Shown here piece after piece: positions 5,458 to 10,038 of a DNA stretch of 10,106 bases (its first letter is position 1; the number at the start of each line of letters is the position of its first letter). The position numbers and the translations under genes were made by a program. The stretch is from positions 1-10,106 of the forward strand of contig USMB01000047.1 in the NCBI GenBank assembly GCA_900555615.1. Reading direction: 5' to 3'. The notes under the pieces were generated by a model. That model was given only the letters and a program-made list of their open reading frames with translations. It searched no databases and was not told the origin of the DNA. The DNA comes from an uncultured Clostridium sp. Its GTDB lineage: Bacteria > Bacillota > Clostridia > TANB77 > CAG-508.

Positions 5458-6224
5458 GTTTTCCTCCTATTTTCCATTTCATCATGCAAACAAACCATAA
5501 AGTAATCTATAATTTCTTTTATTTTGTAATTTTCTTTTTCTGTTATATATTTTTTAGTTTTATAATATTTCAATATGAACTTGTCCCTTGTAAGTAAATT
5601 CAAATAAATTTTATGTGGACTTAAATATATTTCTTTTATTGCCCAAAACATTATTTTTTCGTCCAGCACTCTTTCTTTCGGCATAAGCTCATAAATTTTA
5701 CTATCTTTTACATACATTTCTAACCTAGAATAAATTAAAATCAAATTATTTCTATCGTTTTCTGCTAAGCCAATTTTTTCTCCGCTGCCCCCTTTATAGA
5801 TATAATTAAATAATAAGTTTAGTTTAGTTATAATGTATTCGTCTGCCTGTTCGTTCGCTTGTTCACTCGCTTGTTCATCTGCTTGTTCGTTCGCTTGTTC
5901 AAATTGTATAATTTCATCATTGTATAATTTATTTATTGTATATGTAGATGCAACATTTTGATTTGTTCCTTTTTTATAAAATATATATTGATTGTTAATA
6001 AGTTCATTTCGTGCCCTTTGTAAAGCAGATATATTTAATCCCTTTACTTTGCTCATTAGAATAGTATTTGTAACCTTAAACTCATAACGCCAATCCGTCT
6101 TACTTGCTATCTGCAATAATACTAAATATATTGAAATGGCATTTGCAGAGAGTGGCTTGAAGTCTAATATTGAATAAAATTCAGAGAGCTGTTTTTGAAT
6201 ATCTATTTTGTTTTTCGTATTCAC
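5454..6224 (-). CDS. Phage replisome organizer / replication initiator with in-gene repeats
   Basis: The N-terminal 100 residues form a winged-helix unit: ISIYLVLLQIASKTDWRYEF, VTNTILMSKVKGLNISALQR and ARNELINNQYIFYKKGTN. This matches the N-terminal domain of replisome organizers of low-GC Gram-positive phages, which bind the origin and load the helicase. Residues about 109-129 are a tandem repeat of EQA(N/D/S), encoded by 12-bp DNA repeats that probably are the origin itself. The C-terminal half (about 130-256) is helical and may recruit helicase or its loader; no DnaD motif is evident to me. Translation starts at a GTG (6224) behind AAGGAG at 10 bases; the ATG 3 bases upstream is followed at once by TGA. 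It lies in the middle of the early operon. Confidence 0.8.
   Translation of the reverse strand: MNTKNKIDIQKQLSEFYSILDFKPLSANAISIYLVLLQIASKTDWRYEFKVTNTILMSKVKGLNISALQRARNELINNQYIFYKKGTNQNVASTYTINKLYNDEIIQFEQANEQADEQASEQANEQADEYIITKLNLLFNYIYKGGSGEKIGLAENDRNNLILIYSRLEMYVKDSKIYELMPKERVLDEKIMFWAIKEIYLSPHKIYLNLLTRDKFILKYYKTKKYITEKENYKIKEIIDYFMVCLHDEMENRRKT
5845..5900 (-). repeat. 12-bp tandem iterons inside the replication gene: putative phage origin
   Basis: On the plus strand four full units plus two thirds of a fifth run head to tail: GCCTGTTCGTTC, GCTTGTTCACTC, GCTTGTTCATCT, GCTTGTTCGTTC, GCTTGTTC. The GCYTGTTC core is invariant apart from one base. They encode the EQAN/EQAD repeat. Replisome organizers of related phages bind repeats within their own gene to start replication, so these are likely iterons. 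The repeats are visibly richer in G and C than the DNA around them, which is strongly AT-rich on both sides. Confidence 0.7.
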
Positions 6225-6251
6225 ATACTACACACTCCTTCCTTTGTAAAT

Positions 6252-6356
6252 TTATAATTCTTTTGCTGTTTTTAATTTAATTTTTCTTGCTCTTTTTAAC
6301 ATTCTGTGATAAAATAAAAACAGAAAGTATTTATCTAAATATTTTTTATGAATCAT
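6252..6356 (-). CDS. Candidate 34-aa basic small protein
   Basis: The frame starts at ATG 6356, immediately after the TAG of the upstream gene, and encodes an aromatic front (YLDKYFLFLFYHR) and a very basic tail (KRARKIKLKTAKEL). No strong ribosome site precedes it, so translation would rely on termination-reinitiation. It fills most of the gap before the replication gene, which argues for it. It could also be untranslated leader. Confidence 0.4.
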   Translation of the reverse strand: MIHKKYLDKYFLFLFYHRMLKRARKIKLKTAKEL

Positions 6357-6653
6357 CTATTTTTCAGTTTGGTTGCTGATAGATGGTTCTTTTTTATTTA
6401 TATTGTCATTACATATAAATAATATTTCTTGTAAGATTTCTCTCAATTCCGCTTCGTTATGAAACTCATCTATATCAGAAATAAGATCTTTTATTTTTTG
6501 ATATCCCATATTTTCTCCTTTAATTCTAAATATTAAATTTTTTATTTTATTTAATGTCGATTTCATTTCTTTATGTTTCTTTTTATGTTCTGATAAATCA
6601 ATACATTCGTTTAGTAATTCTTGATAATATTTTCTCCTTTTATATTTCTTCAA
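6357..6653 (-). CDS. Small helical protein, start uncertain (98 or 50 aa)
   Basis: The full frame opens with TTG at 6653, overlapping the upstream gene by 14 bases, and has no evident ribosome site. An internal ATG at 6509 has a near-ideal AAAGGAG 5 bases upstream and would make a 50-residue protein starting MGYQKIKDLISDIDEF. The upstream half (KYYQELLNECIDLSEHKKKH) looks like real coding sequence, so either both forms are made or two old genes are fused. The protein is charged, helical and of unknown function. Confidence 0.5.
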   Translation of the reverse strand: MKKYKRRKYYQELLNECIDLSEHKKKHKEMKSTLNKIKNLIFRIKGENMGYQKIKDLISDIDEFHNEAELREILQEILFICNDNINKKEPSISNQTEK

Positions 6654-6804
6654 AAAGTATTTTTCTTATTATTTCAATAGCTTGTTCTTTGTTAACACTT
6701 TCATTATTTTTTAAGTACCCACAAGCATATGCAATTTTTACATCTATATTGCTGATTTGTTCTTTACAAAAATACTCTTGCATTTCTTTCAATATTTCTT
6801 CCAT
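6640..6804 (-). CDS. Small early protein, unknown function (54 aa)
   Basis: ATG 6804 follows AGAGGT at 5 bases, and 2 bases separate it from the previous stop. The frame reads MEEILKEMQEYFCKEQISNI, then IAYACGYLKNNESVNKEQAI, and ends KILFEEI. It is acidic and probably a two-helix bundle. The gene is too short for a family call. The clean ribosome site and tight packing make it credible. Confidence 0.65.
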   Translation of the reverse strand: MEEILKEMQEYFCKEQISNIDVKIAYACGYLKNNESVNKEQAIEIIRKILFEEI

Positions 6805-6806
6805 TT

Positions 6807-7046
6807 TTACCTCTTCTTACCATTAGATTTTTGATTTTTCTTTTCTTCGCTTTCTTCTAAAATTACCTCTAAAACTAATATAATTATTAACCCTAATATT
6901 GGAATTAGATATTCTCCTCCGTATCCTTTATAACCTCTTATTGCTGTTGCATAAGCAATTGATTTTACGGTCAATATTATTGTTGCTATTATTACTAATA
7001 GTTCTATTATTCTTACTATAAATTTCTTTTTATTAACTATTTTCAT
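6807..7046 (-). CDS. Two-helix membrane protein, unknown function (79 aa)
   Basis: Two membrane segments are clear: about residues 10-32 (IVRIIELLVIIATIILTVKSI) and about 46-64 (LIPILGLIIILVLEVILEE), joined by a Gly/Tyr-rich loop (RGYKGYGGEY). A basic start and a charged tail (EEKKNQKSNGKKR) suggest both ends are in the cytoplasm. It resembles unnamed membrane proteins found after xis in clostridial prophages. Superinfection exclusion is conceivable but unproven. GGAG is 11 bases before ATG 7046. Confidence 0.7.
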   Translation of the reverse strand: MKIVNKKKFIVRIIELLVIIATIILTVKSIAYATAIRGYKGYGGEYLIPILGLIIILVLEVILEESEEKKNQKSNGKKR

Positions 7047-7049
7047 TTT

Positions 7050-7289
7050 TTATTTTTCTCCTATCAATACTTTTTTTAATAATTCTAATTTTGTTTCTGC
7101 TTGTATTCTTTTTTCTTTTTCGCTTTCATATAATTCACGACTTACCGTATTGCCACCAACTTTTATTCTAAAGCGACCACCTTCCGATTTCTTATATTCA
7201 AGTTCTTTATTATCCATCATTTTTTTTACTTCTTTGAAACCTAAATGAAATCGTTTCATATATTCTGTTAAACTAATCCATTCCTCCAT
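7050..7289 (-). CDS. Excisionase-like winged-helix DNA-binding protein
   Basis: The first 45 residues form a MerR/excisionase type DNA-binding unit: WISLTEYMKRFHLGFKEVKK (helix-turn-helix), then LEYKKSEGGRFRIKVGG (wing). A short coiled coil follows (SRELYESEKEKRIQAETKLE). At 79 residues it has the usual size of Xis, which bends att DNA and makes integrase favour excision. It is second in the early operon, behind the Cro-like gene, as expected for Xis. It has a strong AGGAGG at 7297-7302. Just upstream are a 16-nt segment repeated in the integrase leader and a small overlapping ORF, so it may be under translational control. It could also be a plain regulator rather than Xis. Confidence 0.7.
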   Translation of the reverse strand: MEEWISLTEYMKRFHLGFKEVKKMMDNKELEYKKSEGGRFRIKVGGNTVSRELYESEKEKRIQAETKLELLKKVLIGEK

Positions 7290-7342
7290 TTTATTTCCTC
7301 CTTTAATTTTGTGTGTCGTTCCGCATTTTTAAATTTTTTCAT
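7268..7342 (-). CDS. Candidate 24-aa leader ORF overlapping the xis-like start
   Basis: ATG 7342 has AGAGGAAG about 5 bases upstream. The frame reads MKKFKNAERHTKLKEEIKWR and stops at 7268, 22 bases inside the xis-like gene. The codons for N-A-E-R-H-T carry the 16-nt segment matched in the int leader. Ribosomes on this ORF would cross the xis ribosome site, so it may couple or gate xis translation. No peptide function is suggested. Confidence 0.4.
   Translation of the reverse strand: MKKFKNAERHTKLKEEIKWRNGLV
7310..7325 (-). promoter_or_regulatory. 16-nt target segment in the xis-like mRNA leader
   Basis: The minus strand reads TGCGGAACGACACACA, 8 bases upstream of the AGGAGG of the xis-like gene. 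The identical 16 bases occur on the plus strand at 8698-8713, in inverted genomic orientation. It is unusually GC-rich for this DNA. It is either the target of the antisense RNA proposed at 8672-8749 or a protein-binding site. Confidence 0.65.
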
Positions 7343-7358
7343 ATTTCTTCCTCTTTCT

Positions 7359-7375
7359 GTTAAGTTTTTCCTAAC
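7359..7375. promoter_or_regulatory. Operator copy 2, between cro-like and xis-like genes
   Basis: GTTAAGTTTTTCCTAAC is an imperfect palindrome (GTTAxG-N5-CxTAAC) and an exact copy of the site at 7599-7615; the match extends to 24 bases (7353-7376). It lies 3' of the cro-like gene, its last base being 2 bases outside the stop codon. It is probably bound by the CI-like or Cro-like protein, allowing DNA looping or a roadblock. Confidence 0.7.
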
Positions 7376-7377
7376 TT

Positions 7378-7581
7378 TTAACTTAAAAAAATTTCTCTTA
7401 ATTCATCTGCTGTTAAATTCAATTCTTTATCTATCTTCCTTATATCATCTTGAGAAAATTTAACCTTTCCACTTACTTTTTGACTAAAAGTTGAACTTGA
7501 TATGTTTATATTTTCTGCTAGTTCCTTCATAGTCAATCCTCTTTCTGCAATTTTCGCTTTCAATTTATTTGTATTTGTCAT
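7378..7581 (-). CDS. Cro-like XRE-family transcriptional regulator
   Basis: The whole 67-residue protein is one helix-turn-helix domain of the XRE/Cro class: LKAKIAERGLTMKELAENIN, then ISSSTFSQKVSGKVKFSQDD and IRKIDKELNLTADELREIF. It has no second domain, as expected for Cro. It is the first gene of the leftward early operon, diverging from the CI-like gene, with AAAGGAGGT 7 bases before its ATG. The exact operator copies before and after it suggest it represses both arms once early expression has begun. Confidence 0.9.
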   Translation of the reverse strand: MTNTNKLKAKIAERGLTMKELAENINISSSTFSQKVSGKVKFSQDDIRKIDKELNLTADELREIFLS

Positions 7582-7598
7582 TATATGACCTCCTTTCT

Positions 7599-7615
7599 GT
7601 TAAGTTTTTCCTAAC
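7599..7615. promoter_or_regulatory. Operator copy 1 at the early promoter start site
   Basis: This is the same 17-bp imperfect palindrome as at 7359-7375, centred just downstream of the -10 box of the early promoter, at about +1 to +17. A repressor bound here would block transcription of cro, xis and everything to the left. Related half-sites, TTCCTAA near 7678-7684 and TTCTTAA at 7718-7724, lie nearer the repressor promoter. Confidence 0.75.
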
Positions 7616-7622
7616 TGGGATT

Positions 7623-7651
7623 ATATTACCAAATCTATTTTTTATTGTCAA
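7623..7651 (-). promoter_or_regulatory. Early (leftward) promoter
   Basis: On the minus strand TTGACA (7646-7651), a 17-bp spacer and TAATAT (7623-7628) form a near-consensus sigma-A promoter, helped by an extended -10 TGG. A TATAAT three bases further on would need a 20-bp spacer. It drives the cro-like gene and the long early operon and is overlapped just downstream by operator copy 1. Confidence 0.8.
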
Positions 7652-7710
7652 TACTTTTTTTAAAAAAAATTTGTTTTTTCCTAATTTTTTTTGAAATTTT
7701 TTAAAAAAGT

Positions 7711-7739
7711 TTGACTTTTCTTAATTTTTAAAGTATAAT
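7711..7739 (+). promoter_or_regulatory. Repressor promoter
   Basis: TTGACT (7711-7716), a 17-bp spacer and TATAAT (7734-7739) lie 25 bp upstream of the CI-like ATG. A TTCTTAA half-site within the spacer suggests control by the Cro-like protein or by the repressor itself. The promoter is back to back with the early promoter, 60 bp away. Confidence 0.85.
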
Positions 7740-7763
7740 CATTTTATTGAGAGGTGATAACAA

Positions 7764-8390
7764 ATGAGTAATTTAATAGATACTTTTGCACATAGACTAA
7801 AATATGCAATAAAAATTAGGGATGTTAGACCAGTAGATATTTCAAAAGTAACAGGTATTTCAAAAACTAATTTAAGTTGCTATATGTCTGGAAAATATGA
7901 AGCAAAACAAGATGGTGTTGAAATATTAGCAAAAGTTCTTGATGTCAACCCTGTTTGGCTTATGGGATATGATGTTCCTATTGATAGAAATTATGAAAAA
8001 GATAAAATTATCGAAATAAATGTTATAAATTTACACACAAATGAAATTATTGAGAAAATTCCATTTGTATATAGAACAGATATTGCCGAAGATGATCCAA
8101 AAAACTTTTTTGCAATACAAGCATCTGATAATTCTATGGCTCCACTTCTTGATGTTGGAGATATAGCTATAATTAAGAAATATAAAGAATTTTTAAATAA
8201 AAAAACTTATCTTTTAAAAATAAAAGGTGGATTTCCAATCATTAGAAAAATTATACAAACTGACAATGGAGAAATAGAATTACAAGCAATGAATATGTGG
8301 AACTTTCCTATTCAAAACGGTCTAAAAATGGGAGACATTGAAATATTAGGAGAAGTTATAAGGGTTGAGAATAAAAGTGCCTTTAAATAG
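7764..8390 (+). CDS. CI-like phage repressor (XRE helix-turn-helix plus S24-like domain)
   Basis: This is the lysogeny repressor. Residues about 5-66 are an XRE helix-turn-helix (AIKIRDVRPVDISKVTGISK and TNLSCYMSGKYEAKQDGVEI). Residues about 95-205 are an S24/LexA-like C-terminal domain: FFAIQASDNSMAPLLDVGDI with S124-M125, then TYLLKIKGGFPIIRKII. At 37 residues after S124, the spacing of the LexA and UmuD catalytic Lys, there is R161. No Ala-Gly or Cys-Gly cleavage pair is visible in the linker (70-110). Self-cleavage is therefore doubtful and the domain may only dimerise. The start ATG 7764 has GAGAGGTGAT well placed. It is transcribed with the zinc-ribbon gene that follows. Confidence 0.9.
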   Translation: MSNLIDTFAHRLKYAIKIRDVRPVDISKVTGISKTNLSCYMSGKYEAKQDGVEILAKVLDVNPVWLMGYDVPIDRNYEKDKIIEINVINLHTNEIIEKIPFVYRTDIAEDDPKNFFAIQASDNSMAPLLDVGDIAIIKKYKEFLNKKTYLLKIKGGFPIIRKIIQTDNGEIELQAMNMWNFPIQNGLKMGDIEILGEVIRVENKSAFK

Positions 8391-8417
8391 AAAATAAAAA
8401 GAAAGGGGATGTATTTT

Positions 8418-8666
8418 ATGACTTGTACTAAATGTGGTAGCTCAAACGTAAATGTTCAAATGGTATCAGAATCACAATTAAAAAATAAACATCATAGTAT
8501 TTTGTATTGGTTGTTTATTGGTTGGTGGTGGAGACCATTATTATGGATATGCTTAACTATACCTATGATATTTGTAAAATTATTTGGACATAAAAAACAA
8601 AAACTAGTAACAAAACATTCAAGTATGGCAGTCTGTCAAGACTGTGGACATAGTTGGAAAGTATAA
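8418..8666 (+). CDS. Membrane protein with a split zinc ribbon (82 aa)
   Basis: ATG 8418 is preferred over ATG 8409, since AAAGGGG touches the latter and is 9 bases from the former. CTKCGSSNV (C3, C6) at the start and CQDCGHSW (C73, C76) at the end make the two halves of one zinc ribbon. Between them lies a hydrophobic stretch (about 27-57, ILYWLFIGWWWRPLLWICLT and on) which is one long or two short membrane segments. The insert puts the ribbon at the membrane face. Similar small proteins are often found beside repressors in Bacillota prophages; their role is unknown, perhaps a lysogenic-conversion or exclusion factor. It is expressed with the repressor. Confidence 0.8.
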   Translation: MTCTKCGSSNVNVQMVSESQLKNKHHSILYWLFIGWWWRPLLWICLTIPMIFVKLFGHKKQKLVTKHSSMAVCQDCGHSWKV

Positions 8667-8671
8667 TAAAC

Positions 8672-8719
8672 AAAAAAAGAGTAATGTGTTTCATTTTTGC
8701 GGAACGACACACATTACCC
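8672..8719 (-). terminator. Intrinsic terminator of the predicted small RNA
   Basis: On the minus strand a 9-bp perfect stem (GTAATGTGT/ACACATTAC), extended to 11 bp by G-U and G-C pairs, closes a 19-nt loop and is followed by TCTTTTTTT. Read on the plus strand the hairpin has no U-run after it, so it is directional. The 19-nt loop is large for a plain terminator and displays the 11 nt GTCGTTCCGCA. Confidence 0.65.
8698..8713 (+). repeat. Second copy of the 16-nt xis-leader segment, inverted
   Basis: TGCGGAACGACACACA on the plus strand is identical to the minus-strand sequence at 7310-7325. The flanking bases do not match, so the identity is confined to the 16 bases. In the small RNA reading it is the complement of the seed; in the DNA reading it is a binding site for a shared factor such as Xis or integrase. 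Confidence 0.7.
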
Positions 8720-8733
8720 AAGGACATAACCAC

Positions 8734-8762
8734 TTGAAAAGTGATTACTTTTGTATTATATA
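8734..8762 (+). promoter_or_regulatory. Candidate int promoter
   Basis: TTGAAA (8734-8739), 17 bp, TATATA (8757-8762) precedes int by about 60 bp. It is weaker than the opposing small RNA promoter. The two face each other and cannot easily fire together, which would link integrase level to the small RNA. Confidence 0.5.
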
Positions 8763-8783
8763 TGAAAAGCCTTCATTTTTCAA
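8755..8783 (-). promoter_or_regulatory. Promoter of the predicted small RNA
   Basis: On the minus strand TTGAAA (8778-8783), 17 bp, then a perfect TATAAT (8755-8760) give a strong-looking sigma-A promoter. Transcription would begin near 8749 and move away from int. It overlaps the plus-strand int promoter almost completely. Confidence 0.65.
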
Positions 8784-8822
8784 GTGTTAATAAAAAAATA
8801 TTTGAAAAAATGGAGGTTTTTT

Positions 8823-9962
8823 ATGGCAGTAAAAACTAACTGCATCAAGAATGGTGTTCCATATTTTAGGATTCATAGGAAGATAAATGGAAAATATGAA
8901 GACTTTTATGGAAAGAATAAATCGGATGCAGAAGATCAATATTACGAGAGAAAAAAAGAAGCCGAATCAGGTATAATACAAACAAAAGAAATAACTACAA
9001 GAACTCTATTACACAAATGGCTTTTTACTGTAAAAAAGCATGAGATTAAAGAATCAACATTAGAAAAATATGAAGGTAATTTTAGAAATCACATAGAACC
9101 ATTTGCTTTTTCAGATATCCCTATTAAAAAAATATCTAGTCTTGTAGTACAAGATTATTATAATACTCTTTTCGAGAAAGAAAGATCTACCGAAAAAATA
9201 ACAGATATCCATAAATTACTACATCAATTTTTTATTTATTGTGAAAAAGGTGGTTATATTTTAAAAAATCCTTGTGGAAAAGGGTTAGTTAAAATTCCTA
9301 AAGATAAGGATATTGATGTAGATGAAATTATAGATAAAAAGATGCTTCCATTTGATTATTTTCGAGAAGATGAACTTCCTATATTAAGAGAAGCATTTAA
9401 AGATAATAAATATAAAGATGTTGTTGATTTTGCAATTGGTACTGGAATGCGTCAAGGAGAAATCATTGGTCTTAAATGGGTACATTTAAATTTTGAAAAA
9501 AGAGAAATATATGTAAAAAATAATACCACTCGTACTGCAACATTTAATGACAAAGGTATAAAAACTGGATATAAGACAAAGGATGGAACTCCCAAAACTG
9601 AAAGTAGTATTGATATTATACCTATGTCAAATTCTATTTATCATTTATTAAAAAAATTACCACACACATCCGAGTATGTTTTTACAGCTAATGGCCATCA
9701 AATAGATAAAAAAGATCTTGAAAAAGTATGGCGAAAAATTTTATTAAGATTATCTAATGAAAGAAAAAATTTTAAATATAGAAAGTTTCATGATTTGAGA
9801 CATACTTTTGCTGTAATACTTTTACTACATGGTACAGATTTATATACTATTATGAAATTATTAAGACATAAAAAAATTTCATCAACAGAAATGTATCTTG
9901 CTGTATTGCCTGAATCAAAAAATAAATATATTAATAAATTAAATAAAATTTTCAAAAACTAA
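8823..9962 (+). CDS. int: Tyrosine recombinase / phage integrase
   Basis: This enzyme joins phage and host DNA at att sites. The start is ATG 8823 (MAVKTNCIKNGVPYFRIHRK), with GGAGG 6 bases upstream, rather than the ATG at 8784, which overlaps the inverted repeat and has no ribosome site. The order is: an N-terminal arm-binding beta-sheet domain (about 1-50), a core-binding SAM-like domain (about 55-160), and a catalytic domain (about 180-375). All the active residues are seen: R210 (GTGMRQGEIIGLKW), K258 (TPKTESS), H323 and R326 (HDLRH), H349 (LLRHKKIS), and nucleophile Y358 (TEMYLAVLP). At 379 residues it is full length. It points at tuf, as expected for an integrase next to its att site. 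Confidence 0.95.
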   Translation: MAVKTNCIKNGVPYFRIHRKINGKYEDFYGKNKSDAEDQYYERKKEAESGIIQTKEITTRTLLHKWLFTVKKHEIKESTLEKYEGNFRNHIEPFAFSDIPIKKISSLVVQDYYNTLFEKERSTEKITDIHKLLHQFFIYCEKGGYILKNPCGKGLVKIPKDKDIDVDEIIDKKMLPFDYFREDELPILREAFKDNKYKDVVDFAIGTGMRQGEIIGLKWVHLNFEKREIYVKNNTTRTATFNDKGIKTGYKTKDGTPKTESSIDIIPMSNSIYHLLKKLPHTSEYVFTANGHQIDKKDLEKVWRKILLRLSNERKNFKYRKFHDLRHTFAVILLLHGTDLYTIMKLLRHKKISSTEMYLAVLPESKNKYINKLNKIFKN

Positions 9963-9982
9963 AGTGGGAAATAAGTGGGAAA
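9962..9982. repeat. Tandem 10-bp direct repeat after int, possible att-region site
   Basis: AAGTGGGAAA occurs twice (9962-9971 and 9973-9982), with an 11-bp period, about one turn of DNA. It begins at the last base of the int stop codon, between int and the tuf terminator. The place and spacing suit integrase arm- or core-type binding sites near attR. I find no copy near the left edge. Confidence 0.45.
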
Positions 9983-10028
9983 AAAAGAAAATAGCAAGGT
10001 GTTACAAAGCTCTGTAACCCTTGCTATT
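9981..10028 (-). terminator. Intrinsic terminator of tuf
   Basis: AATAGCAAGG-T-GTTACA (9990-10006) pairs with TGTAACCCTTGCTATT (10013-10028) as a 16-bp stem with one bulged base. On the minus strand the stem is followed by TTTTCTTTTTTT, so it stops transcription coming from tuf. It lacks a U-run on the plus strand and would be poor for int. The element boundary probably lies in or beside this terminator. Confidence 0.85.
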
Positions 10029-10038
10029 ACTGTATTTA

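Larger units (their letters stand above)
8672..8749 (-). ncRNA. Predicted antisense small RNA (about 78 nt) from the int leader
   Basis: A good promoter on the minus strand (TTGAAA-17-TATAAT at 8755-8783) and an intrinsic terminator (8672-8719) bracket a stretch with no ORF. The RNA would have a short 5' hairpin (AUCACUU/AAGUGGU) and then the terminator hairpin. The loop and stem side hold TGTGTGTCGTTCCGCA, perfectly complementary over 16 nt to the leader of the xis-like mRNA at 7310-7325, just upstream of its ribosome site. It would limit Xis synthesis, stabilising integration, much as small phage antisense RNAs such as lambda OOP and P22 sar act on lysis-lysogeny genes. It is also antisense to any read-through from the repressor operon into int. 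No transcript data are available here. Confidence 0.55.
8731..8786. repeat. Perfect 10-bp inverted repeat in the int leader
   Basis: CACTTGAAAA (8731-8740) and TTTTCAAGTG (8777-8786) are perfect inverted copies, 36 bp apart, with a smaller CTTTT/AAAAG pair inside. Each arm contains a TTGAAA -35 box, one for each strand. It could be an operator that controls both promoters, or an RNA structure. Confidence 0.75.

Noticed and set aside
5845..5900. The 12-bp repeats as a CRISPR array
   Set aside because: The units are contiguous with no spacers and are in frame in a coding gene.
5454..6224. In-frame ATG at 6225-6227 as start of the replication gene
   Set aside because: That ATG is followed directly by TGA. 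The GTG at 6224 is the start that opens the frame behind AAGGAG.
8681..8717. Hairpin as a plus-strand terminator for the repressor operon
   Set aside because: No U-run follows on the plus strand. The T-tract is on the other side, so it terminates minus-strand transcription.
8784..8822. Upstream ATG 8784 as the integrase start
   Set aside because: It adds 13 residues unlike integrase starts, has no ribosome site and overlaps an inverted repeat. ATG 8823 has GGAGG at good spacing.
62..9990. TCTTTTTTT beside the left terminator and the same string after the tuf terminator as att repeats
   Set aside because: They are in opposite orientation and are simply the U-runs of two terminators; att cores must be direct repeats.
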